Source of the DNA: CAYMCV01 sp964389005
GTDB taxonomy: Bacteria; Bacillota; Clostridia; Lachnospirales; Lachnospiraceae
DNA: 23,037 nucleotides
Assembly (NCBI GenBank): GCA_964389005.1
Contig: CAYMCV010000030.1
Coordinates: 1-23,037 of the forward strand
Direction: 5' to 3'
Made by a program: the position numbers and the translations under genes. This document shows positions 7,849 through 15,539 of this stretch, one piece after another. How positions within the stretch are numbered: position 1 is the stretch's first letter; every line of letters starts with the position of its first letter. The notes below the pieces were generated by a model, which saw nothing but the letters and a program-made list of their open reading frames with translations, was not told the origin of the DNA and made no database searches.

Positions 7849-8413
7849 ACTCAGAACATCGAAATTGCGTGAAAGAGATGCGATTCCGGAAGAACTCCAA
7901 AAAAAGTATTCTCATATAATTGCACATACACTGTTTAACAGTGATTTTTATCGTGCTGCAGATACAATATATACATATGTATCGTTTCGTAGTGAAGTTT
8001 CAACGATTGAAATTATCACAAAAGCACTTTTAGACGGTAAAAAAGTCTGCTGTCCCAAAATAGTGGATAATAAATTGTTTTTTTATCAGATTGATTCACC
8101 TTCGGCATTTCAGTCGGGTTACTTCGGGGTTATGGAGCCGACCGGTATTGACGTCTACGAAGAACCTTCCGACAGCCGCAATCTGATATTGACGCCCGGA
8201 AGCGTTTTTGACAGAAACGGTTATCGTATCGGTTACGGCAAAGGATTCTACGATCGATATTTCTGGAAGGCGCATAAAGGAACGCGAACACTCATTGGAT
8301 TGGCTTATGACATGCAAATTGTGAATGATATTCAACCATCTGTTTTGGATTATCCGGTTGATTATATCATTACCGAAAATGAATTTATGATGTGTAAACA
8401 CAAAAATCAATGA
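7823..8413 (+). CDS. 5-formyltetrahydrofolate cyclo-ligase
   Basis: 196 residues, normal size. The enzyme uses ATP to convert 5-formyl-THF to 5,10-methenyl-THF, returning the storage folate to one-carbon metabolism. Seen in the sequence: an N-terminal basic helix (LELRTSKLRERDAI), YTYVSFRSEVSTIEII (substrate region), ILTPGSVFDRNGYRIG, and the nucleotide-binding signature GYGKGFYDRY at residues 137-146. Start ATG 7823 was chosen because AGGAG (7811-7815) sits 7 nt upstream and METPISKLELR matches the family start. The open frame runs back to 7775 without support. It begins inside the DUF896 gene (26-nt overlap) and ends 44 nt before proA, so it is embedded in the proline operon. Confidence 0.93.
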   Translation: METPISKLELRTSKLRERDAIPEELQKKYSHIIAHTLFNSDFYRAADTIYTYVSFRSEVSTIEIITKALLDGKKVCCPKIVDNKLFFYQIDSPSAFQSGYFGVMEPTGIDVYEEPSDSRNLILTPGSVFDRNGYRIGYGKGFYDRYFWKAHKGTRTLIGLAYDMQIVNDIQPSVLDYPVDYIITENEFMMCKHKNQ

Positions 8414-8438
8414 AGTACATTACCGGTAACATGTACTT
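8413..8438 (+). repeat. Inverted repeat between the cyclo-ligase gene and proA
   Basis: AAGTACAT (8413-8420) and ATGTACTT (8431-8438) are perfect inverted arms around a 10-nt centre that holds the palindrome ACCGGT (8422-8427). An alternative fold gives a longer stem with a 2-nt bulge. The element begins at the cyclo-ligase stop and ends 6 nt before the AAGGAG of proA. It has no T tract, so it is not a standard terminator. It could be an operator or an RNA hairpin affecting proA translation. Confidence 0.5.
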
Positions 8439-8457
8439 TCGGAAAAGGAGTATTTTT

Positions 8458-9699
8458 ATGTATTTAGAAGAATTATGTCAAGCGGCAGTCGGTGCCAAAT
8501 TGGAACTTCAAAATCTAACAAATGTGCAAAAAAACGAAGCCCTAAAAGCAGTTGCCGAGACGCTAATTGCAGAAAGTGCAACAATCATTGAGGCGAATGC
8601 TAAGGATATCGATAAAGGTCGCGAAAACGGAATGCATCCGGGATTGATCGATAGACTTTTATTGAATGAGGAGCGAATCAAAGGAATCGCAGAAGGGCTG
8701 TATCAGATTATTCAATTTGAGGATCCGGTTTCGGAAGTTTTAGAAGAGCGCGAACTGTCCGCAGGATTACATCTTCGTAAAGTGAGAGTACCCATGGGTG
8801 TCATCGGAATTATTTATGAATCAAGACCCAATGTTACCGTTGACTCGTTCGGTCTGTGTTTCAAAAGCGGAAATGCCGTGATTCTAAAAGGCGGGAGCGA
8901 TGCCATCAACTCCAATATCGCAATTGTTACATGCATCAAAAAAGCGCTAAAAAGTGTGGGAATTACAGAAAATGCAATTCTGTTGATTGAAAAGACCGAC
9001 CGAGAAACAACCACCGAATTCATGAAAATGAATCAATATGTAGACCTCTTGATTCCTCGTGGAAATGCGGGATTAATCAATGCGGCACTTAAGAACAGTA
9101 CGATTCCGATTATTGAGACAGGAACCGGTAATTGTCATATTTTTATTGATGAAACAGCTGATTTGGATATGGCAATCAATATTATCATCAATGCAAAAAC
9201 ACAAAGAATCGGTGTTTGTAACGCATGTGAATCACTGGTCGTTCATGAAAAGATTAAGGATGCATTTCTTCCTTTGTTGAACGAACGACTCAAGGAAGCT
9301 CATGTAGAAGTGCGCGGAGATGAAATCACGAAGGGAATACTGTCTGACTGTGTTTTGGCGACAGATGAGGATTTTGCAAAAGAATTTTTAGATTATATTT
9401 TATCCATAAAAGTTGTCGGAAACATCGACGAAGCAATCTCACACATCAATCGATACAGTACCAAGCATTCGGAAGCAATCATTACAAAAGACTTCACAAA
9501 TGCAGACAAATTTCAAAGATGTATTGATTCCGCTTGCGTATATGTTAATGCATCTACAAGATTTACGGACGGATTTGTATTCGGACTCGGTGCGGAAATC
9601 GGTATCAGTACGCAAAAATTACATGCACGCGGCCCGATGGGGCTCAAAGAACTGACTACTTACAAATATCTGTTAAACGGGAACGGGGCTGTCAGATAA
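8458..9699 (+). CDS. proA: Glutamate-5-semialdehyde dehydrogenase (gamma-glutamyl phosphate reductase)
   Basis: 413 residues, normal length. ProA reduces gamma-glutamyl phosphate with NADPH to glutamate semialdehyde, which cyclises to pyrroline-5-carboxylate, the second step of proline synthesis. Family landmarks: ANAKDIDKGRENGM, RVPMGVIGIIYESRPNVT, LKGGSDAINSN (cofactor loop), PRGNAGLIN, and the catalytic motif IGVCNACESLVVH with nucleophile C254. The C-terminus has FVFGLGAEIGISTQKLHARG and MGLKELTTYKY. The start is ATG 8458, preceded by AAGGAG at 8445-8450; the longer reading to 8410 would run through the inverted repeat and is rejected. It completes the proB/proA pair in an operon that also carries DUF896 and the folate enzyme. 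Confidence 0.96.
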   Translation: MYLEELCQAAVGAKLELQNLTNVQKNEALKAVAETLIAESATIIEANAKDIDKGRENGMHPGLIDRLLLNEERIKGIAEGLYQIIQFEDPVSEVLEERELSAGLHLRKVRVPMGVIGIIYESRPNVTVDSFGLCFKSGNAVILKGGSDAINSNIAIVTCIKKALKSVGITENAILLIEKTDRETTTEFMKMNQYVDLLIPRGNAGLINAALKNSTIPIIETGTGNCHIFIDETADLDMAINIIINAKTQRIGVCNACESLVVHEKIKDAFLPLLNERLKEAHVEVRGDEITKGILSDCVLATDEDFAKEFLDYILSIKVVGNIDEAISHINRYSTKHSEAIITKDFTNADKFQRCIDSACVYVNASTRFTDGFVFGLGAEIGISTQKLHARGPMGLKELTTYKYLLNGNGAVR

Positions 9700-9729
9700 G
9701 TGTAAACACGAAATGGATTCGGAGAATTT

Positions 9730-11139
9730 ATGAAAGAGAATGATATCATAGAAACAAATAGACAATTGTCGGCGATTGAACATGCGAAGCAACTATTGGA
9801 TGCATATGCGAATACAATCGGACATCGTCCGACTTGTAATGTAACCACCTTCGGGTGTCAGATGAATGCGAGAGACAGCGAAAAATTGACCGGTGTCTTG
9901 AAAGCAGTCGGATTCATTTTGATTCCTACGGAAGATGCCGATTTGGTAATCTATAACACCTGTACGGTCAGAGATAATGCAAATCAAAAGGTTTACGGTC
10001 ATCTTGGCGTACTGCATGGCATGAAGAAGCAAAATCCGCACAAAAAAATCGCATTATGCGGTTGTATGATGCAGGAAGCAAGCGTAATTGAAAAAATCAA
10101 AAAAAGCTATCCTTTTGTAGATTTGATATTCGGAACACACAATATTTTTTGCTTTCCGGAACTTTTATGCAATATGCTTTCATCCGATCGAATGATTATT
10201 GACATATGGGACAAAACCGATTCCATCGTTGAAGATTTGCCAATTGAACGCAAATATACGTTCAAATCCGGAATCAATATCATGTTTGGATGCAATAATT
10301 TTTGTTCTTATTGTATTGTGCCATATGTTCGCGGCAGGGAGCGCAGTCGAGAACCCGAAGAAATTCTGAATGAAATTCGCAGATTGGTTAGCGATGGCGT
10401 CGTTGAAATTATGTTGCTCGGACAAAACGTGAATTCTTACGGTAAGAATCTTGATCATCCGATGAACTTTGCGGAACTTCTTGCCGAAATTGAAAAGATT
10501 GATGGGCTTAAACGTATCCGTTTTATGACTTCGCATCCGAAGGATTTATCGGATGACTTGATTACGGTTATGAAGAATTCATCAAAAATTTGCATGCATT
10601 TACATTTGCCGTTGCAATCCGGAAGCACGCGAATTCTTCATGCAATGAATCGTCGCTATACCAAAGAGCAGTATCTGGAACTTGCGCTCAAAATCAGACG
10701 TGAAATTCCTGATATAGCAATTACAACAGACATTATCATCGGTTTTCCGGGGGAGACAGAAGCCGATGTTGATGATACCATTGACGTAATCCGCAAAGTC
10801 GGATTCGAAAATGCATTTACTTTTATTTATTCCAAAAGAACAGGGACGCCGGCGGCAGCCATGGAGAATCAGGTCTCACAGGAATTCATAAAAGTACAAT
10901 TTGAGAGGGTATTAAAAGAAGTACAGGATATGGCTAGAAACAAGGTGTCGCGGTATGAGGGTCAAATCATGGATGCCTTGGCAGAAGAAGTGAATGAACA
11001 GGATGAACATCTCATTACGGGAAGGTTGTCCAACAATACCATTGTCCACTTTCCGGGTAGCCCGGAATTGATTGGACAAATTGTTCCGGTTCATCTCATC
11101 ACATGCAAGGGATTCTATTACATAGGAGAGCTTGTATAA
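9730..11139 (+). CDS. miaB: tRNA-2-methylthio-N6-dimethylallyladenosine synthase MiaB
   Basis: 469 residues. MiaB is a radical-SAM methylthiotransferase with two 4Fe-4S clusters that converts i6A37 to ms2i6A37 in tRNAs reading UNN codons. The N-terminal UPF0004 domain supplies three cysteines: TFGCQMN (C43), YNTCTVRDNA and LCGCMMQ. The radical-SAM motif CNNFCSYC gives C188, C192 and C195, followed by PYVRGRERSREPEEI. Further landmarks are LLGQNVNSYG, HLPLQSGSTRIL and IIGFPGETEADV, and the last about 65 residues form the TRAM RNA-binding domain. An N-terminal extension of about 35 residues precedes the first domain. Start 9730 follows CGGAG. It functions with MiaA, encoded at 17413 in the same cluster; the intervening mutS and mutL genes are a familiar association. 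Confidence 0.96.
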   Translation: MKENDIIETNRQLSAIEHAKQLLDAYANTIGHRPTCNVTTFGCQMNARDSEKLTGVLKAVGFILIPTEDADLVIYNTCTVRDNANQKVYGHLGVLHGMKKQNPHKKIALCGCMMQEASVIEKIKKSYPFVDLIFGTHNIFCFPELLCNMLSSDRMIIDIWDKTDSIVEDLPIERKYTFKSGINIMFGCNNFCSYCIVPYVRGRERSREPEEILNEIRRLVSDGVVEIMLLGQNVNSYGKNLDHPMNFAELLAEIEKIDGLKRIRFMTSHPKDLSDDLITVMKNSSKICMHLHLPLQSGSTRILHAMNRRYTKEQYLELALKIRREIPDIAITTDIIIGFPGETEADVDDTIDVIRKVGFENAFTFIYSKRTGTPAAAMENQVSQEFIKVQFERVLKEVQDMARNKVSRYEGQIMDALAEEVNEQDEHLITGRLSNNTIVHFPGSPELIGQIVPVHLITCKGFYYIGELV

Positions 11140-11141
11140 AA

Positions 11142-11972
11142 ATGGAAAAACTAAAACCGAAATTTTTTTCTGTAATGAAAACGTATACCCGAAAACAATT
11201 CTTTCGTGATGTCATTTCGGGTATCATTGTTGCAATTATTGCTTTACCGTTATCAATTGCATTGGCATTGGCATCGGGCGTCGGTCCGGAACAGGGTATT
11301 TATACTGCAATCGTAGCGGGCTTTGTTATTTCTTTCTTGGGCGGCAGTCGCGTGCAAATTGCAGGGCCGACGGCAGCTTTTGCGACAATTGTCGCAGGCA
11401 TTGTTGCCAAAAACGGAATGAACGGCTTGGTCATTGCAACCATTATGGCCGGTATCATTCTGATTTTTATGGGATTGTTTCGCTTCGGAAGTTTGATAAA
11501 GTACATTCCATTTACCATCACAACCGGTTTCACCTCCGGTATTGCTGTAACCATTGCGATTGGTCAAATGAAGGATTTTCTTGGATTAACGTATCCAAGC
11601 GGTGCTTCTTTTATTGAAACCATTGATAAGGCCAAAGCACTCGGAACATATATTACGACCTTTCATTGGGAATCATTGCTTGTCGGTGCAGTATGCCTTT
11701 TGATTCTGATTTTTTGGCCCAAAATAAAGTATGTTTCCAAAATTCCGGCATCATTGATTGCTGTATTAGTCGGCATTATGATGGTGCAGTTTTTACCGAT
11801 TGATGTCAACACCATCGGTGATTTATATACTATCAGCAACAAATTGCCGACGATATCCTTTCCGCAATTTGATTTTGTGACAATCAAGAATCTGATTCCT
11901 GATGCGTTTACAATAGAGTACTTGCTGCAATTGAATCATTACTTTCCTGCGTTGTTGCCGATAGTATGGTAA
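11142..11972 (+). CDS. SulP family anion transporter, N-terminal part (frameshifted)
   Basis: 276 residues from ATG 11142. The sequence is typical of the SulP/SLC26 membrane domain: FRDVISGIIVAIIALPLSIA, ASGVGPEQGIYTAIVAGFV, GGSRVQIAGPTAAFATIVAG, FTSGIAVTIAIGQMKDFLG and a further series of helices. SulP proteins move sulfate, bicarbonate or other anions across the membrane. The family reading fails at 11916: this frame continues only 18 codons to TAA 11970-11972 with no resemblance to SulP. The proper continuation (AAIESLLSCVVADSM) is in the next frame, so one base has been lost. The start is chosen because AGGAG (11124-11128) precedes it; the spacing of 13 nt is long. The gene begins 2 nt after miaB. 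Confidence 0.88.
   Translation: MEKLKPKFFSVMKTYTRKQFFRDVISGIIVAIIALPLSIALALASGVGPEQGIYTAIVAGFVISFLGGSRVQIAGPTAAFATIVAGIVAKNGMNGLVIATIMAGIILIFMGLFRFGSLIKYIPFTITTGFTSGIAVTIAIGQMKDFLGLTYPSGASFIETIDKAKALGTYITTFHWESLLVGAVCLLILIFWPKIKYVSKIPASLIAVLVGIMMVQFLPIDVNTIGDLYTISNKLPTISFPQFDFVTIKNLIPDAFTIEYLLQLNHYFPALLPIVW
11913..11922 (+). other. Single-base deletion site in the SulP gene
   Basis: The bases read ATA-GAG-TAC-T. One base added between 11916 and 11917, for instance C, gives ATA-GCA-GTA-CTT. That restores TIAVLAAIESLLSCVVADSM, a very close match to the conserved SulP segment. The site is not a homopolymer. A real mutation or an assembly error are both possible. Confidence 0.8.
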
Positions 11973-12823
11973 ACTCCAAACATCGTTCCAATATGGAACT
12001 TGTTGCACAGGGAGCCGGCAATATCTGTTCTGCACTTTTTGGCGGAATACCTGCTACAGGTGCAATTGCAAGAACTGCGGCAAATGTTAAAAACGGCGGA
12101 AGAACACCGGTTGCAGGTATGGTTCATGCAATCACACTGTTGTTGATATTGGTTCTTTTGATGCCGTATGCCGCACTCATTCCGATGCCGACCATAGCGG
12201 CGATTTTACTCATGGTGGCATATAATATGTCGGAATGGCGAGAATTCAAGTATTTGATAAAGACATCACCAAAAAGTGATATACTGGTATTGTTAACCAC
12301 ATTTGTTCTGACGGTTGCATTCGATCTTGTTGTCGCAATTGCAGTCGGCATCGTTATGGCGGCGTTCCTATTTATGCGTCGTATGAGTGAAGTGACGGAA
12401 GTGGAAGGCTGGAAGTATTTGGATGACGAAAACGACCCGGACAGTTTGGATCTCAAGGTTGTTCCGAGTCATACCTTGGTTTATGAGTTGAGCGGACCGT
12501 TGTTTTTCGGTGCTGCAGATAAAATCATGAAGATTTCCATGGATGATATGCATAATTGCTTGATTTTACGTATGCGAAGTGTAACCGCAATCGATGCGAC
12601 AGCAATGCATAACCTTGAGAAAATTTATGAAACGGCAAAGGCGAAGGGGTATACCATCATTTTGTCTCATGTCAATGAACAACCGATGCAGATATTCAAA
12701 AAATCCGGATTTGATACGGCAATCGGAACCGAGAATATTCGCTCATGCATTGATGATGCGTTATTACGTGCCGAGGAAATCCAGAAGAATATACAAAATA
12801 AATCAAACACGGCAAACGTATGA
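11966..12823 (+). CDS. SulP family anion transporter, C-terminal part with STAS domain (frameshifted)
   Basis: 285 residues from ATG 11966, but the family reading in this frame goes back to about 11917 (AAIESLLSCVVADSM). There is no ribosome binding site before the ATG, so independent translation is unlikely. It carries the second half of the membrane domain: NMELVAQGAGNICSALFGGI, PATGAIARTAANVKNGGRTP and helices to about residue 135. A cytoplasmic STAS domain follows at about 165-260 (LVYELSGPLFFGAADKI, LRMRSVTAIDATAMHNLE, GYTIILSHVNEQPMQIFKKS). STAS domains in SulP proteins regulate transport and may bind nucleotides or partner proteins. All expected elements of a full-length transporter exist across the two pieces, so repair of one base would give an about 560-residue protein. 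It ends 42 nt before mutS. Confidence 0.85.
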   Translation: MVNSKHRSNMELVAQGAGNICSALFGGIPATGAIARTAANVKNGGRTPVAGMVHAITLLLILVLLMPYAALIPMPTIAAILLMVAYNMSEWREFKYLIKTSPKSDILVLLTTFVLTVAFDLVVAIAVGIVMAAFLFMRRMSEVTEVEGWKYLDDENDPDSLDLKVVPSHTLVYELSGPLFFGAADKIMKISMDDMHNCLILRMRSVTAIDATAMHNLEKIYETAKAKGYTIILSHVNEQPMQIFKKSGFDTAIGTENIRSCIDDALLRAEEIQKNIQNKSNTANV

Positions 12824-12865
12824 TACGAATTTGTTTTCATTCGTTCTTACCGTATGGAGGATATG

Positions 12866-15526
12866 ATGGCAGAATTAACGCCAATGATGCAACAATATAT
12901 GGAAACCAAAAAGCAATATCCGGATTGTATCCTATTCTATCGATTGGGCGATTTTTATGAGATGTTTTTTGAGGATGCCATTTTGGCATCCAAAGAGTTG
13001 GAAATCACACTGACGGGAAAGGATTGCGGTCAGGAAGAGCGTGCGCCGATGTGCGGCGTACCTTACCATGCGGTCGAGACATATTTAAGCAAATTAATCA
13101 ACAAAGGATATAAAGTAGCAATCGGAGAACAGGTTGAAGACCCCAAACTTGCAAAAGGATTGGTCAAGAGGGAAGTCGTCAGAATTGTAACACCCGGAAC
13201 CAATACGAATATGCAATCATTGGAGGAGAGTAAAAATAACTATTTAATGTGTATTCTGTATCTTCCCGATTCCATCGGTCTCTCTGTCGCAGATGTCACC
13301 ACCGGTGATTATTTTGTGACCGAAGTTGACAATGCAAGAAAATTATCGGATGAAATCACAAGATATATGCCGACAGAAATCATTTGCAATGATGCATTTT
13401 TGGTGTCCGATATGAACATCGAAGATCTAAAAGAGCGTTTACATATTTCCGTGTATCCGCTTGCTTCTTGGTATTTTGATGAGAATTCCGGCAGAAAATG
13501 CCTAATGAAGCATTTTGGTGTCTCCGCATTAAACGGAATGGGGCTTGAAGATTTTAAAATCGGTCTTTTGGCCGCCGGCGCATTGTTAAATTATCTATAT
13601 GAAACGCAAAAAACTTCCTTAAGTCATTTTACACAGATTCATCCTTACGCATGTGGAAAATATATGCTCTTGGACAGTTCCACAAGGCGCAATTTGGAAT
13701 TGACGGAGACCTTACGTGAAAAGCAGAAGCGAGGAACACTTTTGTGGGTTCTTGATAAAACAAAGACTGCGATGGGTGCAAGACTGCTACGTAATTATGT
13801 GGAACAGCCGCTGATTGAAAAAGAGGAAATTGTAAGTCGATTGGATGCAATCGAAGATTTGTGCAATCATTCAATCATGCGTGACGAAATACGTGAATAC
13901 TTAAATCCAATTTACGATTTGGAACGATTACTGACGAAAATAAGTTACCATTCGGCAAATCCGCGTGATTTGATTGCTTTTCGTTCCTCTTTGGAAATGC
14001 TTCCGCACATCAAAACAGTCCTGAATGACTGTGAAAGCACCTTGTTACGACAATTGTACGAACAAATTGATGAGTTAAGGGACATTTTTACCCTCATAGA
14101 CAATGCAATTGTTGATGATCCTCCAATCGCAACGAAAGAAGGAGGCATGATTAAGGCAGGTTATAACGAAACGATTGATCGCTTTAGAAGTGCCAAAAGT
14201 GATGGGAAACAATGGCTTGCAGCGTTGGAAGTCACAGAACGGGAGCGTACCGGCGTCAAAAATCTCAAAATTAAGTATAACAAAGTATTCGGTTATTATA
14301 TCGAGATAACAAATGCTTATAAAGATATACAATTGCCGGAAGAATACATTCGAAAGCAAACGTTATCCAATGCCGAGCGATATACCACGATGCGCCTCAA
14401 AGAACTTGAAGACACCATTTTGAATGCGGAGGACAAACTCTACGCATTGGAATATGAAACCTTCTGTAACGTTCGTGATGCCATTGCCTCGGAATTAAAT
14501 CGCGTTCAACGCACGGCAAAATCCATTGCCTGTTTGGATGCCTTGGCATCATTATCCGTGGTTGCGGAGCAGAATCGTTTTGTTCGTCCCAGAATCAACG
14601 ACAAAGGTCTCATTCAGATCAAAGACGGTCGTCATCCTGTAGTTGAAAAGATGATGAATAATGACTTGTTTATTCCAAATGATACGCTGCTCGATCAGGC
14701 AAACAATGCCGTATCGGTGATTACCGGTCCAAATATGGCCGGAAAATCAACATATATGCGACAAGTGGCATTGATTGTACTCCTTGCACAAATCGGTTCT
14801 TTTGTTCCGGCAAAGAGTGCGGATATTGGTCTGGTTGACCGAATTTTCACACGCGTGGGGGCATCCGATGACCTTGCAAGCGGTCAAAGTACTTTTATGG
14901 TAGAAATGAACGAAGTTTCCAATATTTTGCGGAATGCGACGCCGAGGAGTTTGTTGATTCTCGATGAAATCGGCAGGGGAACCTCAACTTATGATGGATT
15001 AAGCATTGCTTGGGCAGTTATTGAACATATCAGTAATCGAAAATATTTGGGCGCGAAAACGCTGTTTGCGACACATTATCATGAGTTGACAGAGCTGGAA
15101 GGTAAAATATCCAATGTGAACAATTATTGTATAGCCGTACAGGAAAAGGGCGATGATATCATTTTTTTACATAAAATCATCAAGGGCGGTGCAGATAAAA
15201 GTTACGGAATTCAAGTTGCAAAACTGGCAGGCGTTCCCGATATGGTTATTGACCGTGCCAAAGAAATCGTTCAGGAATTATCGGATAACGATATTACCGA
15301 AAAAATACAGGCAATTGCGATTAACGAAGCCAAAGAAGATAAAAAGGACAGAAAAAAAGCCGCGAAGCCAGATGAAGTCGACATGGCACAGATTTCATTG
15401 TTTGACACGGTAAAAGATGAAGATATCCTAAATGAACTTCGTGAGATCAACATCACCACAATGACACCGATGGATGCGTTAAACACCTTGTATCAATTGC
15501 AAAGCAAATTGAAGAATCGATGGTAA
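12866..15526 (+). CDS. mutS: DNA mismatch repair protein MutS
   Basis: 886 residues, normal size. MutS recognises base mismatches and small loops and recruits MutL, using ATP. The mismatch-recognition domain has the Phe-X-Glu motif in RLGDFYEMF (F30, E32). The connector, lever and clamp domains follow (GRKCLMKHFGVSALNG; LKIKYNKVFGYYIEITN). The ATPase has Walker A GPNMAGKSTYMRQ (near residue 621), TFMVEMNEVSNIL, Walker B LLILDEIGRGTSTYDG and FATHYHELTELE. The C-terminal tail is charged, ending in a short helical region for tetramerisation. Start ATG 12866 is preferred: GGAGG lies at 12856-12860 and MAELTPMMQQY is the usual start. ATG 12854 overlaps that site. mutL follows 13 nt later, a standard mutSL operon. 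Confidence 0.97.
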   Translation: MAELTPMMQQYMETKKQYPDCILFYRLGDFYEMFFEDAILASKELEITLTGKDCGQEERAPMCGVPYHAVETYLSKLINKGYKVAIGEQVEDPKLAKGLVKREVVRIVTPGTNTNMQSLEESKNNYLMCILYLPDSIGLSVADVTTGDYFVTEVDNARKLSDEITRYMPTEIICNDAFLVSDMNIEDLKERLHISVYPLASWYFDENSGRKCLMKHFGVSALNGMGLEDFKIGLLAAGALLNYLYETQKTSLSHFTQIHPYACGKYMLLDSSTRRNLELTETLREKQKRGTLLWVLDKTKTAMGARLLRNYVEQPLIEKEEIVSRLDAIEDLCNHSIMRDEIREYLNPIYDLERLLTKISYHSANPRDLIAFRSSLEMLPHIKTVLNDCESTLLRQLYEQIDELRDIFTLIDNAIVDDPPIATKEGGMIKAGYNETIDRFRSAKSDGKQWLAALEVTERERTGVKNLKIKYNKVFGYYIEITNAYKDIQLPEEYIRKQTLSNAERYTTMRLKELEDTILNAEDKLYALEYETFCNVRDAIASELNRVQRTAKSIACLDALASLSVVAEQNRFVRPRINDKGLIQIKDGRHPVVEKMMNNDLFIPNDTLLDQANNAVSVITGPNMAGKSTYMRQVALIVLLAQIGSFVPAKSADIGLVDRIFTRVGASDDLASGQSTFMVEMNEVSNILRNATPRSLLILDEIGRGTSTYDGLSIAWAVIEHISNRKYLGAKTLFATHYHELTELEGKISNVNNYCIAVQEKGDDIIFLHKIIKGGADKSYGIQVAKLAGVPDMVIDRAKEIVQELSDNDITEKIQAIAINEAKEDKKDRKKAAKPDEVDMAQISLFDTVKDEDILNELREINITTMTPMDALNTLYQLQSKLKNRW

Positions 15527-15539
15527 TGGAGGGACAGAT

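Noticed and set aside
11253..11567. Minus-strand open frame over the SulP gene
   Set aside because: Low-complexity, Asn- and Cys-rich translation with no family resemblance; it mirrors the SulP coding strand.
12825..12844. Perfect 6-bp inverted repeat ACGAAT/ATTCGT between SulP and mutS
   Set aside because: The stem is short and AT-rich and no T tract follows, so it is not a convincing terminator.
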